From Hevea brasiliensis (taxonomy: Eukaryota; Streptophyta; Magnoliopsida; Malpighiales; Euphorbiaceae), in NCBI RefSeq assembly GCF_030052815.1, contig NC_079507.1, positions 16,638,141-16,702,140 on the forward strand: DNA of 64,000 nucleotides. The letters are read 5' to 3'. The notes beneath the pieces were generated by a model. The model saw only the letters and a list, made by a program, of their open reading frames with translations, made no database searches and was not told the DNA's origin. Below are positions 9,955 through 21,619 of this stretch, one piece after another (position 1 is the stretch's first letter; every line of letters begins with the position of its first letter). The position numbers and the translations under genes are program-made.

Positions 9955-10797
9955 CTACCTCTTCATTTCTACGCTTTCCTGTATTGCCTCTTCAATTTCT
10001 GGATCCAGCTCCTCTGTAGCCTCTATGGCACATGCAAGAGCCGGTGCCTTAGCCTCTTGCCTCTCTACGGTTTCAGATGCAGCTTTCTGTGAACTGCCAG
10101 CCACATCTACTCTACTAGGTCTCCTACCCCTTGAAGTTGTAGGTTGTGCTAAAGTGGAGTCGAGTACCCAAGGCCTTAATCGAGTACCTAAGGCCTTATG
10201 CAAACTTTCCCAAAATCTTGATGTCAACCATGGGTCTCGATCTGATATGATGGATATAGAAACTCCATGTAATCTGACTATCTCAGTGATGTATAATTCA
10301 ATAAGCCGATCTAGTGAATAGTCTTGTCTAATTGGAAGAAAATGGGTTGACTTGGTTAATCTATCCACAATGACCCATATTGAATCATGCTTTCTTTGTG
10401 TAGGAGGGAGTCTTGTAACAAAGTCCATAGTAATCCTTTCGTATTTCCACTCTGGTATAGAGATTAGTTGTAGTAAACCAGATGGTACTTGATGTTCAAC
10501 CTTCACTTACTGACATGTTAGGCATTTAGACATATACTCTGCTATATCTTTCTTCGTACTAGGCCACCAGTAATATAGCTTTAGATCCCAATACATCTTG
10601 TTACTGCCCAGATGCATAGTATAAGCAACAGTTTGTGCTTATCTGAGAATGTTATGCTTTAAATCACTTACATTCAGCACACAAAGTCTGTCTTTGTAAT
10701 GTAAATGACCATCTCTTTTTGCCACATATTCACCTTCCTTCTCATCTGACAATTTACTAACTATTGCCATCAACTTCTCATCTATTTTCTGTGCATC
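9955..10797 (-). pseudogene. Ty3/gypsy integrase of G1, truncated with foreign tail
   Basis: Read on the minus strand, 10797-10507 carries the zinc-binding N-terminal region (the KCLTC part of the H2C2 finger is visible). From 10506 the core follows with [18 protein letters not shown] (first catalytic Asp) and [14 protein letters not shown] (second Asp). A TAA stop at about 10508-10510 (CAA in relatives) separates the two. The core stops after KALGTRL: a 20-bp tandem duplication (10161-10200) and a large deletion remove the catalytic Glu region, C-terminal domain and chromodomain. About 60 residues of unrelated acidic sequence (with RGRRPSRV) then run to a stop at 9955. The tail may derive from gag, but this is a guess. 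The enzyme cannot be functional. Confidence 0.85.
10161..10200. repeat. 20-bp tandem duplication in G1 integrase
   Basis: CGAGTACCCAAGGCCTTAAT (10161-10180) and CGAGTACCTAAGGCCTTATG (10181-10200) are adjacent. A 20-bp duplication shifts the reading frame by two bases. Confidence 0.85.
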
Positions 10798-11330
10798 TTA
10801 AACCTGTTGAATTAGACTAGATTTAATCCTCAGTTTAGCTACAATCACACTATCAGTTGTCAGTCTCAGATGAGCATTTATTGCTTTTAAAGCTGCCAAT
10901 GACTTTCGGCTGAGGGCATTAGCTACTATATTAGCTTTTCCTAGATAATAATCTATGATGCAATCATAGTCTTTAAGGAATTCCATCCAACTCCTCTATC
11001 TCAGGTTTAGTTCTTTTTGTGAATGCAGGTATTTCAAATTTTTAAGATCTGTGTAAATGTAGCTTTTTTCCCCATACAAGTGATGCCTCCATATTTTTAA
11101 AGCGAAGACAATGGCTGCTAGCTCCAGATCATGAGTATAATAATTTCTTTCATGTGGTTTCAGTTGTCTAGAAGCATAAGCTATGACATTTCCTTCTTGC
11201 GTCAACACACAACCATGTCCATTTAATAAGGCATCACTATAGATCACAAAAACCACATGTAGGCTACGTCAGCACAGGAGCTTCTGTAAGCATAGCCTTT
11301 AATTCATCAAAGCTAGCCTGACACTTATCT
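10798..11330 (-). pseudogene. Ty3/gypsy RNase H of G1
   Basis: On the minus strand the region shows [15 protein letters not shown] (first Asp), [34 protein letters not shown] (Glu) and [11 protein letters not shown] (second Asp), followed by MEFLKDYDCIIDYYLGKANIVANALSRKS. This is the order expected for a gypsy RNase H followed by the tether to integrase. An in-frame stop separates QKELNLR from the next block near 10987-10995, and the part nearest RT (about 11257-11330) is also out of frame. It remains easily recognisable but is not translatable as one protein. Confidence 0.88.
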
Positions 11331-12373
11331 GTCTATTCAAACTTATCACCTTTATGCAGTAATTTGGTCATTAGGGAAGCTATCATGGAAAATCCCTTCA
11401 CAAATCTTCTATAGTATCCAGCCAATCCTAGAGAACTTTTGATTTCTGTCACATTCTTAGGTGCCTTCCATTCCAAAATAGCTTTTATCTTTTTAGGATC
11501 TACTCTTATGCCCTCTGAGGATACAATGTGGCCTAGGAATGAAACTTTATTTAGCCAAAAATCAAACTTGCTTAATTTAGCATGGAACTGCTTGTCCCTC
11601 AAAATCTGTAATACAATTCTATGGTGCTGAGCATATTCTTCTCTTGTCTTAAAATAGACCAGTATGTCATCAATGAAAACAACTACAAACTAGTCCAAAT
11701 AGGATCTGAAAATTTGGTTCATTAAGTCCATGAAAGTAGCTAGGGCATTGGTTAGCCCAAATGGCATCACTAGAAGTCCATAGTGGCCATATCTGGTTCT
11801 AAATATAGTCTTAGGAACATCAAGTTCCTTTACCTTCAACTGGTAATACCCGGATCTCAAATCAATTTTGGAGAAGACCTTGACCCCTTTTAACTGATCA
11901 AACAAATCATTAATCTGGGGTAAAGGTTATTTATTCTTGACGGTCACTTTATTCAACTACCTGTAGTCAATGCACGGCCTAAGGGTGCCATCTTTCTTTT
12001 TGACAAACAGTACTGGTGCCCCCCAAGGTGACACATTAGAGCATATAAACCCCTTATCAAGTAAGTTTTGTAGCTGCAATTTCAACTCTTTCAACTCAAT
12101 AGGAGCCATTCTATAGGGTGCTATTGATATTGGTGCAGTACCAAGGAGCACATCAATTGAGAATTCTACCTCTTTGTCTGGTGGTAACCCAGGTAATTCT
12201 TCAGAAAATACATCCTGAAATTCATTGACTATGGGAATATCCTGAATATTCAAACCTTCTTTTTTAGTGTTTATAACATGTGCTAAAAATGCCTCACACC
12301 CCTTTCTTATTAGTTTCCTGGCTGTGATAGTCGAGATCACATTTGACAATAAATTTTGTCTCTTATCATATAC
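11331..12373 (-). pseudogene. Ty3/gypsy reverse transcriptase of G1
   Basis: Minus-strand motifs in order are: [50 protein letters not shown] (first catalytic Asp), [24 protein letters not shown] (the paired catalytic Asp, near 11650-11670), [11 protein letters not shown] and [12 protein letters not shown]. Stops interrupt the frame near 11910-11956 and at about 11687-11689. The start of the domain is cut at 12373 by solo LTR S2 and continues as the protease part at 16072. Each break is small and all RT blocks are present. Confidence 0.9.
12369..12373. repeat. Target-site duplication TATAC, left copy (S2)
   Basis: TATAC lies directly left of the LTR terminus at 12374 and is repeated at 16072-16076. 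Confidence 0.9.
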
Positions 12374-12890
12374 TGTGACACCCCTCACCCATCTACAGTA
12401 TAGCCGAGTAAAGCGTTCTACATTCGGTGCAGGAGCACCCTATCTTATCTTGTCCTGTTCATTGTCAATTTTAAACTTCATAGAAAACATGTGGTAATTT
12501 TTTTTATCACAATTTATTTTTTTAGAGACCCAGGCAGAGCCTCCTCTGTTTTATTAGCATTTGGCGGGTTTCCAATATTTACCTGTCAACATAATCATAG
12601 TCCATTCATATTTTTCCATGTCATGTTGTATCATCAAACATTCATATAATTTACTCATAATCATTCATATAAAAGTTTATATACAATAATTTACAATTTC
12701 ATTTACAATCTCAAAATGTAATTACATAACGTTTATGTACAATAAACCAAAATACAAAATCTAATACATGGGCCCTACCAACAAAATATAAACTGTTGAG
12801 CTGACTAGTAGACACTGGCAAATCTGGTCAGAGCTCTGTCAGAACACTACTGCTACTACCGTTGCTGTTGTGTCTGGTTTCTAGTACCTA

Positions 12891-12927
12891 CGCGATGGAA
12901 AACCAACACGCTAAGCGAATTGCTTAG
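12891..12927 (-). other. Two-hairpin element in S2
   Basis: On the minus strand hairpin 1 has arms CTAAGC and GCTTAG (12911-12927). Hairpin 2 (12891-12910) pairs CGTGTTGG with CCATCGCG at 7 of 8 positions. It is preceded by CACCA as in Z, S1, S3 and E, and the arms differ from those of Z and S3 but still pair. Confidence 0.55.
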
Positions 12928-15416
12928 TGGTGTATAATTTTAAAATAAAAGTATTAAATAATAAAAATAATTATTCTATGCTTAATTCCATAAAATCTAA
13001 GTTATTTATGAATTTTCTACACTTTGGGAATAATTAGATTTAACAGTATCTTTTCTGTTCATTTCTCTTGTTTTTAGTCTTAATTAACCCATAATAGTGC
13101 CCAAGTAACCTATAACAGACTATAGAGGCTGGATACATGGGAGTATACTAGTTAGACATCCATATGTCTATCCTATATACAACTGTCATATCAAGCACAA
13201 GGCCAGCAGGTAGGCTTTCAAAGCCAAAAATGAAATTAGGCACAATGGCCAATGGGCAGGCATATAGCTTATAGAACAATCATATCAGACATATTTTATC
13301 GATCAATGAATATTCATATAGGCAGTACTGCTATCTATAGTCCGTAATTGGTATACCAATAGATCTAAGCTATATACATAAGCCTAGGTTTACTTTGGGC
13401 AATTAAGCATTATTAATTTCTTATGAGAAATTTTATCAATTTATAGTGGAAAAGTGGGTCCCACATACATATTTCATGTAATTTAGTGTTTAGCAATATA
13501 TTAGGGTTAAAATCCTACCATAAAATAATTTGTCTTCTAAACCTTTCCTTAGGTTCAATTTTAATGTCTTAATTTTGCCCATCAATTTGATTAATTTGTG
13601 GCCACTGTTTGGCCATACTTCCTTCTTGGAAGTTATTCCTCTATATCTTGTCTTTTTTTTCTCTTTTTGAATCATGTCATTTGGATTTCTAGAACTCAAG
13701 TTATGGTCAAATAACCATAACTAGTTCATTTCCTAATTCTGGATCCTTAGCTAGGCAGATTTTGGAGTTATATTTTACCAATTTAATTGAATAGGTTTCA
13801 GCCGCATTTAGGCCTAGAGTTCTACATAGAATTTGTTTGCCTATGTCTTATGGTCACTCAAAATTTTGAATTGCAATTTTTTAAGTTTTGTAGAATTAAT
13901 TATAGCCAAATAACTATCCTGGACTCAAGTACCCTATACCAACAAGATTCCAGTTCAGGTCAGTGGCTTTGACTAAACTTTTAAGGTTCTTACACTCACA
14001 ATTTGAGGAAGATGTCTAAAACAAAGTTAGAGCACTATTTCTTAGGTTTCAAGAACATATGCTTCATCCCAATTGGAGTTTTCTAGTGGGAGATATGACT
14101 TGAAGACTGTTCTGGGGTCAAGTGGTCACTTAGGCAATTTCCAAAATTTGCATACTAACTTGACATAGCCAATTGACCTAGTTCCCTTGATTTCTGGGTT
14201 TTGGTCAAAATACCAATATTGTAGATTGATGTCTTTTGGAAATGTTGCCTCTGATTTCATTTCATTTAGATTTTTGTAGACCAAGTTATAGCCTTTTTGC
14301 CAAAACTAGTCGGGTAAGCTTATGTCCAGTAATTTCTAGGCAATATGGTTTTGGATAGTTTTGTGACTTAACTTGGGCCAGCAATTTGAATTGGTTAAAG
14401 GCATTTTTGGGCTCTATGTTCTTCATGAAAGTTGTATTACTATATCTAAGCTTCTCAATGGTATAAAATTCAGGTCATTTGGACCTATCTAGAGGGAGTT
14501 ATAACTAAATGAATGTGTACTATTCATTTAATCATTTTTTTGGGTTCATTGCATAGTCAGCCGGATTGGGACAGTAATTAGGTAAATTTTTGGATAGAAT
14601 TTGGGCATAGTTTCTGCATGGAAAATGGAGCATTTTTTATCTAGTTTCATCTCCAATTGGCCTCATACCAATTGGCCTTATACCAATTGGAGCAACACAA
14701 TTCAACTTATGGCTCAAAGCACATACTGGATTTATAAAGTCTCAAACCTGCAAAGAAATGTACACTCCCAATTTCATTTCCTCTAACTCTCAAACTACAA
14801 ATTGGTATTCATGGCACTTCTAAATATCATCAACTCATCTCAACAAAATCAAATTCCAGCAAATGCACAAAATCTCTAATAGTTAGGTTAAAACTCTAAC
14901 TCAAATTGTCAATCTCAAACATACACATGCAAATTCAAATTTCTAATGCATGTAACTTCATCACTCAACATCATTAATCATTATTATAGTCAAGAATTCA
15001 TCAACACCACTATTCACCATTTACATGCATGAAATTATCAAACTCCCATGTTTCCCAAGGCTGCCAAATTCTAGGGTTCTCAAATACTCATCATTTTCTT
15101 CAATTTTCTTATCATACCAACTCATTTCAACATTCTTAGCATGATTAAAGAAGAGAGGTAAGATGAATCATGCACTAACCTTGTTCAAGAATTTTCCAAG
15201 CTTGTAAAACTTCAAGATTTCTCTCTTCCTTAGCTGCCTAGAGCTTCCTTAAGGTGTAGGAGTAACTTTTAATGAAAGAAGGTATGAGTTTTGAGGTAGA
15301 ATTGCATGGGAAATTAAGTGAGAAGAAAAGAAAAACAATGGTGAAATTTTCTAGGGTGGTTCGGCCATGAGGGACTTAGGAAGAAGAAAACCATTTCTCT
15401 CTCTTTGAAATTCCCT

Positions 15417-15421
<5 letters not shown>

Positions 15422-15471
<50 letters not shown>
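15422..15471. repeat. (TA)n microsatellite
   Basis: About 25 uninterrupted TA units lie inside solo LTR S2. The exact length is uncertain, as is usual for such repeats. Confidence 0.95.
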
Positions 15472-15476
<5 letters not shown>

Positions 15477-15851
15477 AATTTTAATTGGTTGAAAATTTTA
15501 ATGATGTCACTATGACATCATGCTCATACCATAATTCTATTTCTTTTTCATTTCTTTTCTTTTCCTTTTCTTTTCCCTTTTCCATTCCATAATTCATGAA
15601 TTAAATTTATTTTAAGTATTTCTCATTTCACTTGGCATTTAGGTCAAAATTTATCACTAAGGGTGAAATGACAGAAATGCCCTTTATTGTGCCTATCGAG
15701 TTATATTTGTCTGTACCGATTGACTTAATTTTTTTGAATTTTCTTTGACATTTTTAATGTCATTTGTATATTAGTAAACCTTCAATTAAGTCCCAAAAAT
15801 TTATTTCATAAGATTCCTCAAGGGTCTAGGGTCGGCAACTATCTTCACAGT

Positions 15852-15900
15852 CGCTTCCTAGTACGGTTACCCATCGCCGTGGTCCCGACTCCTTTAACCT
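15852..15900 (-). promoter_or_regulatory. 5S rRNA-like segment in S2 (diverged)
   Basis: On the minus strand GGTTAAAGGAGT is followed by GATGGGTAACC and AGGAAGC. This is the most diverged of the six copies, with a G->A in the box C core. Confidence 0.4.
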
Positions 15901-16071
15901 AGTTACATTTCATTTCTTTTATTTTTCCTTAATTTTTTTTTTGTCTTTATTTCATCAATTTATGTCTCCTCACCCTAGTTTAAGTGTAGTTCCAGACATT
16001 TTAGTTATGCAAATAAACATTAGTCATCGGAACAGGAGGGTGTACGGACTACCTAAGGTGAGGGTGTTACA

Positions 16072-16076
16072 TATAC
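16072..16076. repeat. Target-site duplication TATAC, right copy (S2)
   Basis: This is identical to 12369-12373 and directly follows the LTR terminus TGTTACA. Confidence 0.9.
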
Positions 16077-16440
16077 AGCCACATCACAATTATTAGAAGC
16101 CTTCAACATAACCCTTTTTAATTTGCAATCAACCAAAGCATGATATTTAGCTAACCAATCCATACCCAGGATAACATCAAATTCATGGAAAGGCAATTCT
16201 ATCAAGTCAGCAGAAAATTCCCTATCATGCATCCTAACTGGGCAGTCTCTAAACTCCTTGTTTATAGTCACACTATGTCCTATAGGGTTAGTTACCAATA
16301 TATCATCTCACAATAATTCAGCATGTAAACCCTTCTCACTTGGTGTAGTGGTGCAGATATAAGAATGTGTAGATCCTAGATCAATCAATGCATACATATC
16401 AGTATCAAATAATAGAAATTTACCAACTATCACATTAGGA
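16072..16440 (-). pseudogene. Ty3/gypsy aspartic protease of G1
   Basis: On the minus strand the segment reads MYALIDLGSTHSYI, where the catalytic Asp (codon 16380-16382) is in D-L-G-S context instead of the usual D-[ST/P]-G, then HSVTINKEF, FSADLIELPFHEFDVILGMDWLAKYHALVDC, and runs into the S2 target site at 16072. One TGA stop near 16305-16310 lies between the two blocks. The VILGMDWL motif is characteristic of plant gypsy proteases. Removing S2 joins this region in frame to the RT part at 12373. Confidence 0.85.
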
Positions 16441-16983
16441 GCATCTTGATCCTCTCTAGCTTTTATTGCATATGCTCTGGCTAGGGCTCTATTTTCTTGT
16501 GGTTTGTTAACTGTCTTTGATACCCCTCTCTAACTGGTCCCTGCTGGTTCTACTCTGCCTAGCTTCCTGCCTCTCTGAGTAGCAGGCATAGATGTCTGTG
16601 TCTGAATCCGTGGTGCATCAATACCCTTTATTTGAGGACAATCCTTTTTGAAATGATCAGTGGCCCCACATTTGAAACAAGGCCCCCGTTAATTTCTTGT
16701 AAGTGCCTGGGCGGGGACGGCCATAATACTCACACTATACTAGTGCTGGCCTTCTAGTGGAAGCAACTAGTGAACTAGCAGTGGAACCCTATTATTGTGG
16801 GCCATGCCTAAATGGGGTCCCCTGCTTAGTACTGTGAGCTACTATCTGACTTTGAGGTCCCCTTATTTTCTTACTACTGGAGGAGATGTTGCTCAGTTGT
16901 CCCCTCTTTTGATCTCTATTATTTCGGCTTGTTCTTTTACCTTAACTCTTTTAATGTTTAAGGCAGCTGACACCAATCTGGAG
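16441..16983 (-). pseudogene. Ty3/gypsy gag C-terminal part with zinc knuckle (G1)
   Basis: On the minus strand a CCHC zinc knuckle (CFKCGATDHFKKDC) is encoded at about 16635-16685, followed by a Gly/Arg/Ser linker towards protease. Upstream, 16690-16983 encodes low-complexity gag sequence with several stops. The gag body is missing because copia element D is inserted at 16984; the rest should lie to the right of the window. Confidence 0.8.
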
Positions 16984-17680
16984 TGAAGGAGCGGAAGCAT
17001 GAAAAACATAAGTTTAGATCATTGAATTCAAAAATTTTCTTCTAGAGTCTCATGCATCATGCAAGATTCATTATTTACCTAATTGATTTCAATGTTAAAC
17101 ACCATATTAAAACACTTTTAATATGTTTTTGGATCTACATTTGTCATGTAAGATTTTAGAATTAACAGATTAATTCATTAGAACCCTAGATTAAATCAAG
17201 AACATGTGCACTAACCTTTTGATGCACTGTAGTTGTGTTTGGCACCTTTGGGATGCGCCTAGGGCACCACATGTTGTCCCTCTAGCTTGTCCACACCAAG
17301 ATCACCAATGGTAGCCCCTTGAATAGCTTCGCAAGCCTTTCTAATCAACTAGAAATTCAGGTTTTGCTTTTAGAGATGTTATAGATGCATACAGGACACT
17401 AGAAATGATTTCTAGTAATTTTTAATTCAAGAGAATGTTGGCAATTCTCTTTGAATTGATGAGAGATGAAGAAGAAGAAAGGGGAGAGGTTCTTTGGGTG
17501 GCGGCACAAAAGAAAGAATGGTAGATTATTATTTTTTTTTCATCGTTTCCCTTATATAGCTAGGTCACCACTTAAAACCCTTGTCATATGTCACCTTCTG
17601 ATTGGCACTTAGTTTAATTGACCCAATCACATTATGCCACGTGTCAAACTTAGATTTAATCTTGACTTTGATCATCTTAC
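16984..17680 (-). mobile_element. Copia element D 3' LTR, piece 1
   Basis: It begins at 16984 with TGAAGGAGCGG, the inverted LTR end, next to G1 gag sequence TGGAG (possible TSD, partner outside the window). It matches 55796-56490, D's other LTR. A TATA-box-like CTATATAAG lies on the minus strand at 17551-17559. It stops at 17680, where copia element B is inserted, and resumes at about 48972. Confidence 0.9.
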
Positions 17681-19214
17681 TGTTAGTAGTATACCCTAGA
17701 GCATATCATTTAGTATGTATCTTGTACATGTTTTTATTAATAAAAGGCATTTCCACTTTTCTATTTACAAAATATATTTATGTGTAATAGAAAAGGTCCA
17801 TTGATATTTTGTTAGAAAATTCTATTCTTAAGTTGTTAAGAATATGAGTGATAGTATTTTTAGTACAAAGTATCATAAATAGGTTCACAATCGAGGATAC
17901 TTCATAATAAGGACATGACTTATCCAAAAAGATTGTATTCATGTTTGTTTCCAAGTTATTTATATGAGATAAGATGGAATAGTGAGTCTCATGCCATATG
18001 GCAAACATGATAGGCACTTATACATGATAAGTAGGTCGAACCAGTGACACTTATGACAAGCACATGGAGTTTACTCTTGTCAATGCATTGTCATAAATCA
18101 TATCAGTGCATATAATCTTTAGACCTGAGATAGCACAGTTATCTTATATATAGGTGGTTTGAGTTTGATACTGCTTTCATACTTGTACTGTGTATGGGTA
18201 TATGGGCATGTGTTGGCTCCTACTAGTTATATATGGAGGTAGGTGTTGATTAAGATGGAATCTATTCCTCTAAGTAAATAGAGATAAAATCCTATGTTCA
18301 TTTAATTGTTCTTGATGTTTCAAGTTCCTGGCCAGGATAGATAGATTTATTTAAAAAGAGATTCTGATGAGAAAATCTTTTTAATCAAGATCTGGAATTA
18401 AAAGAGAACATAATATTCATAGCAAATAGAGTTTGACATAAACCATGACTCCAGTTTGAGTTGGGATTTTGTAATAGAGAGATTCTAGTGCATTGTAACA
18501 TATGATTATAAGCTCATTTAAGACAAATCTTATTACTGATTGGGTGGCCATGGCATGCTATGCTAGGTGTTAACCATGGTCTATGAGGTGCATAAAATGA
18601 TTTAGAGAAATCATTTATGGTAACAAAGAGCTCTGATGATATTAAGAGTTGATATCATATCTCATTGCCAATTAGTGATGACCCTAATAAGTCACACACA
18701 TACACAAGTAATCACTTAATTAAATATGATTTAATTAATTAATTAATTAAAGAGTTTAATTGATTAATTAAATAGGTTTGGTTTGCAATTAGATTGCAAA
18801 GTCCCTAGCATGACTTGAAACCGAATCTAGGTTATTAGATGTACAGTGTAAGTTAAATTGATATTTAAAGTGTTTAAATATGAATTTAATTAATGAGAAA
18901 TTAATTAATAAAGATTAATTAATTGATTTATATTTGATATAAATTGATTAGAAGAAGAGAAATAATTATTTTGGGTTGAGAACTCAAAATTAAGACACAG
19001 GGGCATTTTAGTCATTTCACAGGGTGACGTGTGGCACCATGAGATGGTGACACATGGCATTACACATAAGCTTGTCAAATGTCTTTTAATCATGTAAGAT
19101 GATTAAAATTAAGATTAAATATAGGTTTGACCCTTGGCACAATGTGATTGAGTCAATTAAACCTACAACCAATTAGAGGGTGACATGTGGTAATGGTTTA
19201 ATGTGTTGACCTAG

Positions 19215-19223
19215 CTATATAAG
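19215..19223 (+). promoter_or_regulatory. TATA-box-like motif in B 5' LTR
   Basis: CTATATAAG lies about 1.53 kb into the LTR. It is conserved at 48390-48398 in the 3' LTR and, on the minus strand, at 17551-17559 and about 56363-56369 in D. It is a likely Pol II core promoter; the start site is not determined. Confidence 0.5.
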
Positions 19224-19506
19224 TGTTCTTATGAAAAGAAAATAACACAACCAGCAGCTATCCTCTTTGTGCCGCCACCCAAAGGCTCCTCTCCCTCTCT
19301 TCTTCTTCATCTCTCATCAATTCCAAGAGATTAGCAAACAATCTAGAAATCATTTCTAGTGTCCTGTTTACATCATTAATCTCTTAAAAGGCAAAACTTG
19401 ATTTTCTAATTAATAGAAAAAGCTTTAAAAGCTATTCAAGGGCTACCATAGGTATTCTTGGTATGGACAAGCTAGAGGGGCAATATCTGGTGCCCTGAAG
19501 ACGCAT

Positions 19507-19511
19507 CCAAA
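19507..19511. repeat. Target-site duplication CCAAA, left copy (A)
   Basis: CCAAA directly precedes TGAAGG at 19512 and is repeated at 37332-37336. Confidence 0.92.
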
Positions 19512-21605
19512 TGAAGGAACGGAAGCGTGAAAAACACAAGATTATACCATTGAATTCAAAAAATTTCGCCTAGGGTCACATGCACCATGCAAGATTTATT
19601 TTTATCTATTTGATTTCAATGATAAACAACATATTAAAAGTCTTTTAATATGTTTTTGGATCTGTATTTGCCATTTAAGATTTTAAAAGTAATCAGATTA
19701 ATTTTAGAACCCTAGATTAAATCAAGAACGATTACACTAACCTCTTGATGCACTGCAGCGTGTCTGCGCCTTTGAGATTCATCTTCAGGACACCAGATGT
19801 TGTCCCTCTAGCTTGTCCACACCAAGAACACCTATGGCAGCCCTTGAACAACCTCTAAAGCTTTTTCTATTAATTAGAAATTCAAGTTCTGCCTTTTAAG
19901 AGATTAGAGATGTAAACAGGACACTAGAAACAATTTCTAGTGTTCTTAATTCAAGAGATTGATGGCTAATCTCTTTGAATTGATGAGAGATGAAGAGAAA
20001 TAGCTGGAGAGGCTCAAAGTGGCGTGACAAATGAGAGGAGAGGCTGCTGGTTATTTTTTCTTTTCATAACCACACTTAAATAGCTAGGTTAACACATTAA
20101 ACCCTAGCCACATGTCACCTTTTGATTAGCTCTAGGTTTAAGTGACCCAATCACATTGTGCCAAGTGTCAAACCTATATTTAATCTTGATTTTAATCATC
20201 TTACATGATTAAAAACATTTGGCAAGCTTATGTGTAATTCCATGTGTCACCATCTCATGGTGCCACGTGTCACACTGTGAAATGACCAAAATGCCCATGT
20301 GTCTTAATTTTGAGTTCTTAACCCAAAATAATTATTTTCTTCTTCTAATTAATTTATATCAAATATAAATTAATTAATTAATCTCTATTAATTAATTTCT
20401 CATCAATTAAATTCATATTTAAACACTTTAAATATAAATTTAATTTATACTACACATCCAATAATCTAGATTTGGTTTCAAGTCATGCTAGGGACTTTGC
20501 AATTTAATTGCAAACCAAACCTATTTAATTAATCAATTAAACTCTTTAATTAATTAATTAAATCATATTTAAATAGGTGATAACTTGTGTATGTGTGTGA
20601 CTTACTAGGCTCATCACTAATTGGCAATGAGACATGATATCAACTCTTAATATCATCAGAACTCTTTCTTACCATAAATGATTTCTCTAAATCATTTTAT
20701 GAACCTCATAGAACATGGTTAACACCTAGCATAGCATGACATGGCCAAACAATTAGTAATAAGATTTACCTTAATTGAACCTATAATTATATGTTACCAT
20801 GCACTAGAATCTCTGTTACAAAATCCCAACTCAAGCTGAGTCATGGTTTATGTCAAACTCCATTTGCTATGAATATTATGTTCTCTTTTAATTCCATTCT
20901 TGATTAAAAGATTTTTCTCATCGAAACTCTTTTACGAATAAATCTATCTGTCTGGCCAGAACTTGAAACATCAAGAACAATTAAATGAACATAGGATTTT
21001 ATCTCTATTTACTTAGAGGAAAAGATTCCATCTTGATAAACAACTACCTCAATATATAACTAGCGAGAGCCAACACATGCCCATATACCCATACATAGTA
21101 CAAGTATGAAAGCGATCAAACTCAAACTACCTATATACAAGATAATCTGCTATCTCAGTCTAAAGATTATATACACGATATGATTTATGACAAAACATTG
21201 ACAAGAGTAAACTCCATGTGCTTGTCATAAGTGTCACTGGTTCGGCCTACTTATCATTTATAAGTGCCTATCATGTTTGTTATATGGCATGAGACTCACC
21301 ATTCCATCTTATTTATATCTCATATAAATAACTTGGGTACAAACATGAATACAATCTTTCTGGATAAGTCATGTCCTTATTATGAAGTATCCTCGATTGT
21401 GAACCTATTTATGATACTTTGTGCTAGAAATATTGTCACTCATATTCTTAACAACTTAAGAATAATATTTCTAACAAAATATCAATGGACCTTTTCTATT
21501 ACACATAAATATATTATGTAAATGTAAAAGTGGAAATGCCTTTTATTAATAAAATTATGTACAAGATACATACTAAATGATATGCTCTAGGGCATACTAC
21601 TAACA
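19512..21605 (-). mobile_element. Copia A LTR 1 (left)
   Basis: This 2,094-bp LTR runs, on the minus strand, from TGTTAG at 21605 to TTCA at 19512. The core-promoter motif reads CTATTTAAG (20075-20083) where B and D have CTATATAAG. Several CAG/CTG sites read as CG or ACG compared with LTR 3. Confidence 0.93.
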
Positions 21606-21619
21606 ATCTCCCACTAGCA

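Larger units (their letters stand above)
12374..16071 (-). mobile_element. Solo gypsy LTR S2
   Basis: This 3,698-bp LTR starts on the minus strand at 16071 (TGTAACACCC) and ends at 12374 (GGGGTGTCACA). A perfect TATAC duplication flanks it inside the pol of G1, with no internal sequence, so it is a solo LTR. It is only distantly similar to Z/S1/F but shares the 5S-like segment (15852-15900), the two-hairpin element (12891-12927), TTGACC-type motifs and a CCAATTGG inverted repeat (14649-14690). It also carries a (TA)n run. Confidence 0.93.
17681..19511 (+). mobile_element. Copia element B 5' LTR, piece 1
   Basis: It starts TGTTAGTAGTATACCC and matches the B 3' LTR from 46859 onward. A TATA-like CTATATAAG is at 19215-19223, and TTAATTAA-rich low-complexity stretches are at 18720-18775 and 18890-18925. 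It is cut at 19511, about 270 nt short of its end, by tandem element A; the remainder is at 37332-37597. It is non-coding, and the antisense open frames in it are not preserved in all copies. Confidence 0.93.

Noticed and set aside
15422..15471. (TA)n run as a possible replication origin or cruciform element
   Set aside because: It is a simple microsatellite inside a solo LTR, with nothing else nearby to support a function.
16620..16690. Zinc-knuckle sequence as a host CCHC protein
   Set aside because: It is followed in order by gypsy protease and RT of G1, so it is gag.
17778..18017. Open frame antisense to the copia LTR start, repeated at 21264-21521, 29139-29396, 36999-37247 and 46956-47201 (MPIMF.IWHETH...)
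   Set aside because: It is present because the LTRs are near identical. In D (about 50047-50200) the frame is broken by a small deletion, and there is no domain or codon-level constraint, so it is a shadow of LTR conservation.
18721..18770. TTAATTAA repeats as CRISPR-like or regulatory arrays
   Set aside because: They are low-complexity AT sequence without unique spacers, repeated because each copia LTR has them.
18905..19093. Open frame in copia LTRs (MIKRHL...), also at 48080-48268
   Set aside because: It spans the TTAATTAA-rich LTR part. It differs between copies by indels and has no known motif.
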